From Deltaproteobacteria bacterium (GTDB taxonomy: Bacteria; Desulfobacterota; Desulfarculia; Adiutricales; Adiutricaceae), in assembly GCA_031278795.1 (NCBI GenBank), contig JAITJT010000295.1, positions 1 through 5,632 on the forward strand: a stretch of 5,632 nucleotides of DNA, read 5' to 3'. The notes under the pieces were generated by a model. It was not told the DNA's origin, made no database searches, and worked only from the letters and a program-made list of their open reading frames with translations. The translations under genes and the position numbers were made by a program. Shown in pieces: positions 1 through 5,411 of this stretch. How positions within the stretch are numbered: the first letter of the stretch is position 1; every line of letters starts with the position of its first letter.

Positions 1-5
1 TTCGC

Positions 6-80
6 GTTTATCCCACTTGGGTTTTAAGGGTTTATGCCACTTGGGTTTTAAGGGTTTATCCCGCCGGGTTTCCGTTTATC
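6..80. repeat. 24-bp tandem repeat, about three copies plus a partial one
   Basis: Units run 6-29 and 30-53 (24 bp each, one mismatch, C36 to G), then a diverged 20-bp unit at 54-73 and a 7-bp partial (GTTTATC) at 74-80. The first unit contains the short inverted repeat CCCACTTGGG, and the third has CCCGCCGGG in the same place, so the sequence changed while dyad symmetry was kept. The array starts 5 bases from the window edge and may extend further left. It lies downstream of mfd on the mfd strand. The length is a multiple of three and several frames stay open across it, but none has a start codon, so I call it a non-coding intergenic repeat. Confidence 0.8.
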
Positions 81-344
81 TGAAAATACAACTCATCATT
101 AGCGGAAGAAGGATTTTTACCAAGGCGCTTCAATAGATTTCAATGCATATGAATAGTAAGGTTTTTTTGATAAGCTAAAAAATAAGGGAGGACCAATCAT
201 CACAAACAAAGAGTACACAAAAAAAAGCATTAATATATAAGGCGCACACGATCAAGTTATACATATATAAGGTAAGACAAACACATACAAGATGGATTTA
301 GTGGACGACCAGCTTTTAGGAATCTCTGGCTTTGGCAAAAGCCC
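81..344. other. AT-rich intergenic spacer downstream of mfd
   Basis: No supportable gene was found on either strand. It contains a 10-bp direct repeat (ATATATAAGG) at 233-242 and 263-272, spaced 30 bp start to start, and a run of eight A at 219-226. The purine block GGGAGG near 185-190 resembles a Shine-Dalgarno sequence, but no ATG, GTG or TTG follows at a usable distance. Nothing here is recognised as functional. Confidence 0.6.
328..343 (-). other. Small stem-loop directly after the mfd stop codon
   Basis: GGCTTT (328-333) and AAAGCC (338-343) form a perfect 6-bp stem with a 4-base loop, starting one base beyond the mfd TAA in the direction of transcription. No T run follows on the minus strand, so it is not a canonical intrinsic terminator. 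It could stabilise the mRNA 3' end or contribute to Rho-dependent termination. It may also be chance. Confidence 0.35.
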
Positions 345-3300
345 TTAAGAAGCGCGACTCTCCTTGGCTTTTTCGGGTTTTCCCAGATAATAGAGCACGG
401 TTTTTACGGCATCTATCTCCCCTAAGTTTTTGTTGAGCATCTCCGCGGGCACGAAGAGCTCGCCCTTGGAAGTGAACTCCAGGGTCTTGGTGGGATCCTG
501 CATAAGGGCGATTATCTTTTCCAGAACCGTGTCTTTTAGTTTCTTGGGATCCTCCATGAAGCTAATCCTTAAGCCGCGCGAGCTGCGCTCCACCCTCACG
601 GCCCTGATTTTCTTGGCCAGGAGCTTGATCATGGACATGTCCAGGAGGTTCCTGGCGGCTGCCGGGGGTTTGCCGAAGCGATCCTTTAGCTCGTCTTCTA
701 TATCTGTTAGCTCCTTGAGGGTCTGGGCCCGAGAGAGCCTACGGTACAGGGTTATCCTGGCGTTGGTGTCCGGGGCGTACTCAAAGGGGAGATAGGCCGG
801 TAGTCCCAAGACTATCTCAGGCTCGTAGTGCTCCTCCACGGGCTCTTTTTTAAGCTCACTCACCGCCTGTTCCACCATCTGGGTGTAGAGCTCATAGCCC
901 ACCAAGCTCGCGGAGCCGTGCTGGGCGACGCCTAGGACGTTTCCGCTTCCTCTAATCTGGAGGTCGTGGAGGGCCACCTCGTAGCCGCTACCCAGCTCGT
1001 TGTTCTCCATGATGGCCTGGAGGCGCTTTTTAGCGTCTATGGAGAGGGTGTCCGGGTCGTCCACCATGAGGTAGCAGTAGGCCTGCTGGGTGCTGCGCCC
1101 CACCCTACCCCTGAGCTGATAGAGCTGGGCCAGGCCGAAGCGGTTGGCCTGGTCGATTATTATGGTGTTGGCGTCCGGAAAGTCCAGACCAGACTCCACA
1201 ATGGTTGTGGATATCCAGACGTCTATCTCCTTTTTCCAGAACTTGGTGACTATCTCCTCTAGCTCATTGGGCTTGAGCTTGCCGTGACCCACCCCAAAGC
1301 GCACCAGGGGCAAGAGCTCCTTTAAGTGCTTAACCCAGTGCTGGATGTCAGCTATCCGGTTGTGGATGAAGTAGACCTGGCCGCCTCTTTCTAGCTCCCG
1401 CTCTATGGCCTCCACCACGATGGAATCGTCGCAGCGGACGAGGCTGGTCTGGACCGAGAGCCTGTCCACCGGAGGCGACTGAATGAGGGAGAGGTCCCTT
1501 ATGCCGTTCATGGACATGGAAAGCGAGCGGGGGATGGGTGTGGCGCTCATGCTTAAGACGTCCACGTCGGTCTTTAGCTTTTTTAGCCTCTCCTTGTGGG
1601 CCACCCCGAAGCGGTGCTCCTCATCAATCACCAAGAGCCCTAGGTCTTTGAACTTAATGTCTTTCTGTAAGAGCCTCTGGGTGCCTATGACTATGTCCAG
1701 CTTGCCTACTTCTAAATCCTTCAAGGTCTCCTTTACCTCCATGGGCTTCTTGAGTCTCGAGATGGAACCAACGTTTACCGGCCAGTCATGGAACCTCTCC
1801 TTAAAGGTTCTCTCGTGCTGCTCGGCTAAGATGGTGGTGGGAACCAGGACAGCCACCTGCTTACTGTCCGATACCACCTTGTAGGCCGCGCGTATGGCCA
1901 CCTCGGTCTTCCCGAAACCCACGTCACCGCAGACCAAGCGGTCCATGGGATTGGCCTTCCCTAGATCCTTCAACACTTCCTCTATGGCCTTGGCCTGATC
2001 CGGGGTCTCGTCGTAGGGGAAGGCGCTCTCGAAGTTCAGGAAGTCCCCGTCCTTTTGGGAGTAAGCGAATCCCGGGGTCATCTGCCTCCTGGCGTAGAGC
2101 GCCAGGAGCTCCTCGGCCTGCTTCCTTATATCCTCGTGCACCTTGGTCTTCAAGCGCTCCCAGTTGGCGCTCCCCATCCTGTCCAAGGAAGGCGGCCTGT
2201 CGTTGGCCCCCACGTATTTACTCACCAGCCCAAAGGTCTCCACAGGCACGTAGAGCATGTCCCCTCCCTTGTACTCTATGGCCAGAAACTCGCCCTGGTA
2301 GCCCGTGGACATGGTCTTGGTCTCCAGCCCGTGGTACTGGCCAATGCCGTAGTCCGTGTGCACCACGTAGTCACCCGGGGAGAGGTCGTGGAGGCTTAGG
2401 CCTCCGGAGAGGCCGCGTATCTCCTCGGAGGCGCGTTTGCGCGTCCTCCTTTTCGATCCAAATATCTCCTCTTCCGCTATATAGGCCTCGTTCTCATAGG
2501 TCGCCACAAAGCCTTCCGAGAGCTGGCCCACGCTAAAGATTAGCTCGCTTTTGGGGTTTCTGGGGGACCTATGGGGGGTGAGGCCGTCTTTGGAGATGAC
2601 CATGGGGGCCACCCCCTTGGGGGCCTTAAGTGGAGAGAGGTCATAGTCCAAAAGCATCTCAGCTAAGCGCTTACTCTGCTCTTTATTGCGCAAGACCAAG
2701 TTGACCCTATAGTTCCTTCCCAAGAGCGACCTAACCTTGGCCACCAAGGGGAGGAGAAAGCTGGAGTTTAAGCCCGGGGTCTTTAAGCTCATCTTCAGAT
2801 CCGAGGTGCTCTGGATGGAAAAGGAGATATTGCTTACGTTCTTCCCTTGGGCTTGTGTTTCCAAGATCTTGAATTGGCTAACCTCTATTAAACCCCCACT
2901 AGTGTCCATTAGCCCTGGAAGCAAGGTCTTGGGCTCCTCATAGAGCCTATTCAAGGGTATATGGGGAATCTCCTCGCGCCTCAGTCTGGAAAAGTGGTTC
3001 CTTAACCCCAAAAAACCGCTCTCGGCCGCTTTTTTTATTTCAGGGGTCTCATAGAGCAGAACCATAGCCTTGCTCTCTTTTAAAAACACCGAGAAGTCCA
3101 CCAGGTTGTCCTCAATAAGAGGCGTCCAGTTCTCAAAATCCCTAAAGTCACCACCGGTCGTTAGGTTGTGGTAGACCGGCTCCCACAGGGCCCTTAGCCA
3201 GTTATTCTTATAGGCCATCTTCTCAAGGCGCTTAGATGCCTCCAAGGTACTCTCCTTGGTGATGGGTACCGCGGCTATGGGGCCAATCACCAGATAGGGA

Positions 3301-3974
3301 ATCTTACCCACGGATTTTTGGTCTCCCACCAGGAACTCCCTCACGGACTCCACAAAGTCCCCAAAAAACTCCACCCTGACCGGCCTGTTTCTCCTCACCG
3401 GATAGACGTCCACGATACCACCGCGGACTGAGAACTCCCCGTGGTTCTCCACCTGGAGCACCCTACGGTAGCCGTACTCGGAGAGCCTCGCCGGAAAGCT
3501 CTCAAAGGGCAGCTCCATCCCCTCCTCCACCTTCAGGCTGCGCCCTTTTAAAAAGCTAGGCTTGGGAAGCTTACGTAATATTGAGGGGACCGAGGTCACC
3601 ACCACCGAGCCCCTTCCCTCCAAGAGCTTGGAAGCGGCGTAGAGCCTCTCCCCCATGCCCGTAATACCTGAGTACTTCTGAAGAAAAGGCGAGCGGTCCA
3701 GACCGGGGAGCAGGCTGATGTCCCCGTCTGGGTAGAAGTACTCCAGGTCCCCCACAAAGTCCTCGGCCTCCAAGGCCGTGGGCAGCACCACCAGGAGCAC
3801 CTTTTTTCTGAAGCTATCCTTCATGAGGCGCGCCACCTGGTCAGCGAGCGCGGGGATGGTTAATCCCCAGAGCTTGACGGTCTCGCCTTTATGGGGGATT
3901 AGTTCCTCTGTGTCGCCGCTGTAAGGCTTGAGGGTGGGAATGCTGTCATGGGGTCTATCTTGTTCTGGGTTCAT
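345..3974 (-). CDS. mfd: Transcription-repair coupling factor Mfd, complete
   Basis: Mfd is a cytoplasmic DNA translocase that recognises RNA polymerase stalled at lesions, removes it using ATP, and recruits UvrA for nucleotide excision repair. Visible domains in order are: a UvrB-like N-terminal module with a degenerate nucleotide site (GLTIPALA, residues 37-44) and the UvrA-binding/UvrB homology stretch (to RGGIVDVYP, 184-192); the CarD-like RNA polymerase-interaction domain (about 530-600, LSPGDYVVHTDYGIGQYHG); the SF2 translocase; and a C-terminal TRCF domain (about 1055-1165). Translocase motifs are Walker A GDVGFGKT (683-690), Ia PTTILAEQH (712-720), DEEH (784-787), SATPIPR (810-816), motif V TTIVESGLDF (923-932) and motif VI QLRGRVGR (953-960). 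The RecG-like TRG region (about 994-1020) includes RGSGNVLG. All key residues are present, and 1209 residues is slightly longer than the E. coli protein (1148). The ATG at 3972-3974 has no close Shine-Dalgarno: the nearest, AAGGA, is 15 bases away, and no alternative in-frame start lies just upstream. Isolated by long spacers, it looks monocistronic. Confidence 0.98.
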   Translation of the reverse strand: MNPEQDRPHDSIPTLKPYSGDTEELIPHKGETVKLWGLTIPALADQVARLMKDSFRKKVLLVVLPTALEAEDFVGDLEYFYPDGDISLLPGLDRSPFLQKYSGITGMGERLYAASKLLEGRGSVVVTSVPSILRKLPKPSFLKGRSLKVEEGMELPFESFPARLSEYGYRRVLQVENHGEFSVRGGIVDVYPVRRNRPVRVEFFGDFVESVREFLVGDQKSVGKIPYLVIGPIAAVPITKESTLEASKRLEKMAYKNNWLRALWEPVYHNLTTGGDFRDFENWTPLIEDNLVDFSVFLKESKAMVLLYETPEIKKAAESGFLGLRNHFSRLRREEIPHIPLNRLYEEPKTLLPGLMDTSGGLIEVSQFKILETQAQGKNVSNISFSIQSTSDLKMSLKTPGLNSSFLLPLVAKVRSLLGRNYRVNLVLRNKEQSKRLAEMLLDYDLSPLKAPKGVAPMVISKDGLTPHRSPRNPKSELIFSVGQLSEGFVATYENEAYIAEEEIFGSKRRTRKRASEEIRGLSGGLSLHDLSPGDYVVHTDYGIGQYHGLETKTMSTGYQGEFLAIEYKGGDMLYVPVETFGLVSKYVGANDRPPSLDRMGSANWERLKTKVHEDIRKQAEELLALYARRQMTPGFAYSQKDGDFLNFESAFPYDETPDQAKAIEEVLKDLGKANPMDRLVCGDVGFGKTEVAIRAAYKVVSDSKQVAVLVPTTILAEQHERTFKERFHDWPVNVGSISRLKKPMEVKETLKDLEVGKLDIVIGTQRLLQKDIKFKDLGLLVIDEEHRFGVAHKERLKKLKTDVDVLSMSATPIPRSLSMSMNGIRDLSLIQSPPVDRLSVQTSLVRCDDSIVVEAIERELERGGQVYFIHNRIADIQHWVKHLKELLPLVRFGVGHGKLKPNELEEIVTKFWKKEIDVWISTTIVESGLDFPDANTIIIDQANRFGLAQLYQLRGRVGRSTQQAYCYLMVDDPDTLSIDAKKRLQAIMENNELGSGYEVALHDLQIRGSGNVLGVAQHGSASLVGYELYTQMVEQAVSELKKEPVEEHYEPEIVLGLPAYLPFEYAPDTNARITLYRRLSRAQTLKELTDIEDELKDRFGKPPAAARNLLDMSMIKLLAKKIRAVRVERSSRGLRISFMEDPKKLKDTVLEKIIALMQDPTKTLEFTSKGELFVPAEMLNKNLGEIDAVKTVLYYLGKPEKAKESRAS

Positions 3975-4022
3975 AGTTAAGCGAAATAGTCCTTCTGTAT
4001 CCGATTTATTCTGGGCGCAAAA

Positions 4023-4038
4023 TGAGCTTAAGCGCTCA
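4023..4038. other. Small inverted repeat in the mfd upstream region
   Basis: TGAGC and GCTCA flank a 6-base loop (TTAAGC). It is about 50 bp upstream of the mfd ATG and would lie in the mRNA leader if transcription starts further out. A five-bp stem is weak evidence. Confidence 0.25.
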
Positions 4039-4054
4039 AGGCTCGCCCTTAAAC

Positions 4055-4065
4055 ATTGTATTTTA
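4055..4065 (-). promoter_or_regulatory. Candidate -10 element for mfd
   Basis: On the minus strand the sequence reads TAAAATACAAT. It offers two overlapping -10 matches: TAAAAT (4060-4065) and TACAAT (4055-4060), each 5 of 6 to TATAAT. A transcript from here would carry a leader of about 75 nt. The expected -35 positions hold only T-rich sequence (TTTTTC or TTTCTT), so the call is weak. Confidence 0.3.
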
Positions 4066-4116
4066 CCCGCTTAAAGGGAAAAAAGAAAATCTTTTCTTCG
4101 CCTTAAGAGACAAATT

Positions 4117-4130
4117 TGCATCTAGATGCA
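4117..4130. promoter_or_regulatory. Perfect 14-bp palindrome upstream of mfd, possible operator
   Basis: TGCATCTAGATGCA equals its own reverse complement. The same bases can be read as a direct repeat of TGCATCT (4117-4123 and 4127-4133). It lies about 140 bp upstream of the mfd start and about 50 bp upstream of the candidate -10. Dimeric repressors bind palindromes of this size, but the sequence does not match an operator I know, for example the LexA box CTGT-N8-ACAG. Confidence 0.4.
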
Positions 4131-4144
4131 TCTGGAAGGCTTAT

Positions 4145-4170
4145 GGGGAACTGGGAGCCCTTGGGAAGGG
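4145..4170 (+). other. Putative G-quadruplex motif with nested hairpin
   Basis: The plus strand has four G tracts: 4145-4148, 4153-4155, 4163-4165 and 4168-4170, with loops of 4, 7 and 2 bases. This satisfies the usual G3+ N1-7 quadruplex pattern. The same bases can form a competing hairpin, AGCCCTT (4156-4162) with AAGGGCT (4166-4172) around a GGG loop. The plus strand is the template for transcription towards mfd. Whether either structure forms cannot be told from the sequence. Confidence 0.4.
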
Positions 4171-4200
4171 CTTAAAGATGCTTAGCGTCAGCTGGTGGCA

Positions 4201-4270
4201 GTGGGCTGGATATTATGGGGAGTGTTAGCTTAGGGAAAAAGGAGAGCTTGGGGGGAAAGAGGGAAAGAAG
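4201..4270 (-). promoter_or_regulatory. C-rich, G-poor minus-strand RNA segment, possible Rho loading (rut) site
   Basis: The plus strand of these 70 bases has 32 G and only 3 C, so a minus-strand transcript would have 32 C and 3 G. Such a C-over-G bubble is the main recognisable property of rut sites. Within it, 4250-4270 is an uninterrupted 21-base purine run on the plus strand. The segment lies after an intrinsic terminator and before mfd, so it could clear leftover readthrough or attenuate a long mfd leader. It could also reflect base-composition drift only. Confidence 0.35.
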
Positions 4271-4310
4271 TCTTTGGATAATTTGCACTTTTGAAAGCGC
4301 GAAGCTAGAG

Positions 4311-4335
4311 AAAAAAAAGGGGCCTTAAAAAGGCC
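4311..4335 (-). terminator. Intrinsic terminator for the minus-strand unit upstream of mfd
   Basis: On the minus strand GGCCTT and AAGGCC form a 6-bp stem with a TTT loop (4321-4335), followed by CC and eight T (complement of A4311-A4318). In the plus direction no T run follows the stem, so it is oriented to stop minus-strand transcription. It lies about 280 bp past the stop of the 98-residue gene and about 340 bp before mfd, separating the two transcription units. Confidence 0.65.
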
Positions 4336-4339
4336 TTGG

Positions 4340-4617
4340 ATTTAAAAAAAAAGGAAAGTTAATGATGAGCTCTGCAATTATAAATTAGAGATTGATGTTT
4401 TATTTTTGTAAAAAAGCTATATGTGATAAGCATCTTGCTGATAATAAATATTTAAAGACAAGAACTTTTAAAAAAAGTTTCATGCCAAAAGCTCAAGAAA
4501 GTGCTTTTGAAAAAAATATATGAGATCATCAAAAAATAATCATATAGATCGTAACAATGCTAAGCTTAGATCATTATAATATGCAAGGATGATTTTTTAA
4601 AAATAAAACTTACGCTA
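4340..4617. other. AT-rich spacer between the 98-residue gene and its terminator
   Basis: No credible coding frame was found on either strand. It holds several short inverted repeats: AACTTTT/AAAAGTT (4463-4479), AAAAGC/GCTTTT (4487-4508), TATATGA/TCATATA around a 16-base gap (4517-4546), and the palindrome CTAAGCTTAG (4560-4569). In DNA this AT-rich such repeats are expected by chance. It would form the 3' untranslated part of a minus-strand transcript ending at 4311. Confidence 0.6.
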
Positions 4618-4914
4618 TTACTTTGAAAAGTTCATCTTATACGGATATCCCGTCATGTTTTGGAGGACGCCGTCAGCGAAGGTCGCCTCCAAATAATGGT
4701 AGAATGTCTTCTGAACCGAGCCTTCATCTTTAAAGAAAAGTTGAACGTTGTATTGGTTGAAATCGCCGAAAACGTGGGGAAGCTTGGAGCCAAAGAGAAG
4801 AACTTCCCTGTCGTTTTTGATTTTAAATTTGAAGGGTTGGTGGATAGCGTCGATTACAGATTTTTTTTTGGTTTCACCCAATTTAACAACAATGTTGCTA
4901 GTTATGGCTGGCAT
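4618..4914 (-). CDS. Small protein of unknown function, 98 residues
   Basis: I do not recognise the family. The frame is complete from ATG (4912-4914) to TAA (4618-4620). The protein is soluble-looking, with no signal peptide and no membrane segment. It has a basic stretch early (KLGETKKK, residues 12-19; KFKIKND, 29-35) and an aromatic-rich second half (FFKDEG, then FYHYLEATF and YPYKMNF near the end). Alternating hydrophobic and charged residues suggest mostly beta structure with one short helix; that is inference. The start is well supported: AGGAG lies 7 bases upstream, and an extended -10 promoter with a 17-bp spacer lies about 65 bp upstream. It is more GC-rich than the flanking spacer, as expected for coding DNA. 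It stands alone, with an intrinsic terminator downstream at 4311-4335. The antisense frame over the same bases lacks comparable signals. Confidence 0.78.
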   Translation of the reverse strand: MPAITSNIVVKLGETKKKSVIDAIHQPFKFKIKNDREVLLFGSKLPHVFGDFNQYNVQLFFKDEGSVQKTFYHYLEATFADGVLQNMTGYPYKMNFSK

Positions 4915-4921
4915 TCTTTAA

Positions 4922-4926
4922 CTCCT
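4922..4926 (-). promoter_or_regulatory. Shine-Dalgarno of the 98-residue gene
   Basis: AGGAG on the minus strand with a 7-base spacer (TTAAAGA) to the ATG is near optimal. It fixes the start of this gene. Confidence 0.85.
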
Positions 4927-4950
4927 AAAACTTGAGAAACTTAGTGAAAA

Positions 4951-4963
4951 ATGTTGATTTTAT
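4951..4963 (+). repeat. Isolated copy of the 11-bp repeat core in the leader of the 98-residue gene
   Basis: The 11-mer GTTGATTTTAT at 4953-4963 is identical, in the same orientation, to 5227-5237 inside the 11-bp tandem array. It lies just downstream of the -10 at 4978-4983, in the predicted early transcribed leader. A protein bound here could block RNA polymerase. An 11-base match in AT-rich DNA may be chance. Confidence 0.4.
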
Positions 4964-4977
4964 CTTACACTTTGATA

Positions 4978-5006
4978 AGTATAACATAAAAAACTTCTTA
5001 AAACAA
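4978..5006 (-). promoter_or_regulatory. Sigma70-type promoter of the 98-residue gene
   Basis: On the minus strand there is TTGTTT (-35, 5001-5006), a 17-bp spacer and TATACT (-10, 4978-4983). The -10 is preceded by TGT, giving an extended TGn element. The -10 matches 5 of 6 and the -35 matches 3 of 6 consensus bases. The predicted start is near 4971, leaving a leader of about 57 nt that includes the Shine-Dalgarno. Confidence 0.7.
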
Positions 5007-5207
5007 TAAAGTTACGAAAAGTAAAAAATGGATAAAAATCAATATGATTCCGGAAAACAAGAGTAAAAAAGAATAATATTAGACATGTTCGGCATTTATT
5101 TAGAAATAAATAAAAAGGAAAAAAATAAAGAATAGTAAAAATTAAAATTGAGAGTAAGCTATAAGGTTAAAGGGACTTGGAGAGAAAAACTAATGGTGAA
5201 AACAAAT
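5007..5207. other. AT-rich spacer between two promoter regions
   Basis: No gene is visible. It includes the AT-only inverted repeat ATTTATTT/AAATAAAT with a 2-base loop (5094-5111) and the small dyad AATCA-ATA-TGATT (5037-5049), whose TGATT half-sites recall the 11-bp repeats. A GGAG (5179-5182) precedes an ATG at 5193, but that frame stops after 12 codons inside the repeats. Confidence 0.55.
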
Positions 5208-5262
5208 GATTTTACCTTGATTTTACGTTGATTTTATGTTGATTTCAAGCTGATTTCAATTT
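5208..5262. repeat. Five 11-bp tandem repeats, iteron- or operator-like
   Basis: Units begin at 5208, 5219, 5230, 5241 and 5252, each 11 bp and each starting GATTT. The first three are nearly identical (GATTTTACCTT, GATTTTACGTT, GATTTTATGTT). The last two are GATTTCAAGCT and GATTTCAATTT. The T tracts recur once per helical turn, which tends to bend DNA and puts every unit on the same face of the helix. The array directly abuts a plus-strand TATAAT and contains minus-strand promoter matches, so an operator or bent-DNA role is more likely than a replication iteron. No replication gene is nearby. Confidence 0.85.
5220..5259 (-). promoter_or_regulatory. Two overlapping minus-strand promoter matches inside the repeats
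   Basis: TTGAAA at 5254-5259 pairs with TAAAAT at 5231-5236, and TTGAAA at 5243-5248 pairs with TAAAAT at 5220-5225. Both spacers are exactly 17 bp and every hexamer is 5 of 6 to consensus. The doubling follows from the 11-bp periodicity. Transcripts would run towards the 98-residue gene with a leader of roughly 300 nt, or could give a non-coding RNA. Good matches arise easily in AT-rich DNA. Confidence 0.4.
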
Positions 5263-5263
5263 T

Positions 5264-5269
5264 TATAAT
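5264..5269 (+). promoter_or_regulatory. -10 element (perfect TATAAT) for the 38-residue gene
   Basis: TATAAT is an exact consensus -10 directly after the 11-bp array. The best -35 upstream is TTGATT (5239-5244) within the repeats, but its spacer is 19 bp, longer than ideal. At 17 bp the hexamer is GATTTC, a poor match. Weak -35 contact plus adjacent repeats would fit an activator-dependent or repressed promoter. A start near 5276 would leave a leader of about 20 nt. Confidence 0.5.
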
Positions 5270-5280
5270 ATCAAAACCTT

Positions 5281-5285
5281 AGGAG
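5281..5285 (+). promoter_or_regulatory. Shine-Dalgarno of the 38-residue gene
   Basis: AGGAG lies 9 bases before the GTG at 5295. It is the main reason to choose a GTG start over the internal ATG at 5352, which has no ribosome-binding sequence. Confidence 0.55.
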
Positions 5286-5294
5286 AAAATAATC

Positions 5295-5411
5295 GTGAAA
5301 CTTAAATATTTTGATCCAAGGGAATCAAGATTATTTTTCCAAGGTTTTATTATGGAGAACGCCCCGGATCCCACTATGATCTCAGCCGTCAGAGAGCACG
5401 AACTGGATTAG
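5295..5411 (+). CDS. Possible small protein, 38 residues, GTG start
   Basis: The frame runs from GTG (5295-5297) to TAG (5409-5411). I do not recognise it. The product begins MKLKYFDPRESRLFF and ends SAVREHELD, with a mixed hydrophobic and charged first half and an acidic, polar second half. It has no membrane segment or signal peptide. Support comes from position, not homology: a consensus TATAAT at 5264, AGGAG nine bases before the start, and higher GC in its second half than in the spacer. It converges with the Sel1 gene, and the two stop codons overlap (5408-5411). The internal ATG at 5352 would give 19 residues. It may instead be a regulatory leader peptide, a gene remnant or a chance frame. 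Confidence 0.5.
   Translation: MKLKYFDPRESRLFFQGFIMENAPDPTMISAVREHELD

Noticed and set aside
6..60. DnaA-box-like TTATCCC motifs in the left repeats
   Set aside because: They match the 9-bp DnaA box poorly, and no origin features or replication genes are nearby.
2..136. Open plus-strand frame through the 24-bp repeats, ending at TAG 134-136
   Set aside because: There is no start in the window, the neighbouring frame is also open through the repeats, and the translated tail is low quality. It could only be judged with sequence to the left.
430..2943. Several plus-strand frames of 68-133 codons within mfd
   Set aside because: They are antisense shadows of a full-length, motif-complete Mfd frame.
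4022..4228. 68-codon plus-strand open frame upstream of mfd
   Set aside because: It has no Shine-Dalgarno or promoter, the product is an unconvincing mix of residues, and the frame stays open mainly because the region is G-rich and has few stops.
92..4369. 10-base inverted match CTCATCATTA (92-101) and TAATGATGAG (4360-4369) flanking mfd
   Set aside because: It is too short, has no target duplication, and no mobile-element gene lies between. A chance match is the simpler reading.
4463..4508. AT-rich hairpins as alternative terminators for the 98-residue gene
   Set aside because: The stems are A/T only or carry one or two G:C pairs, and no T run follows on the minus strand. The hairpin at 4311-4335 is much better.
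4660..4935. 91-codon plus-strand frame over the 98-residue gene
   Set aside because: It begins with TTG without a ribosome-binding site and is antisense to a gene that has its own promoter, Shine-Dalgarno and terminator.
5193..5231. 12-codon leader peptide (ATG 5193, stop TGA in the repeats)
   Set aside because: The Shine-Dalgarno is weak, no promoter is close upstream, and the peptide has no attenuator-like codon run.
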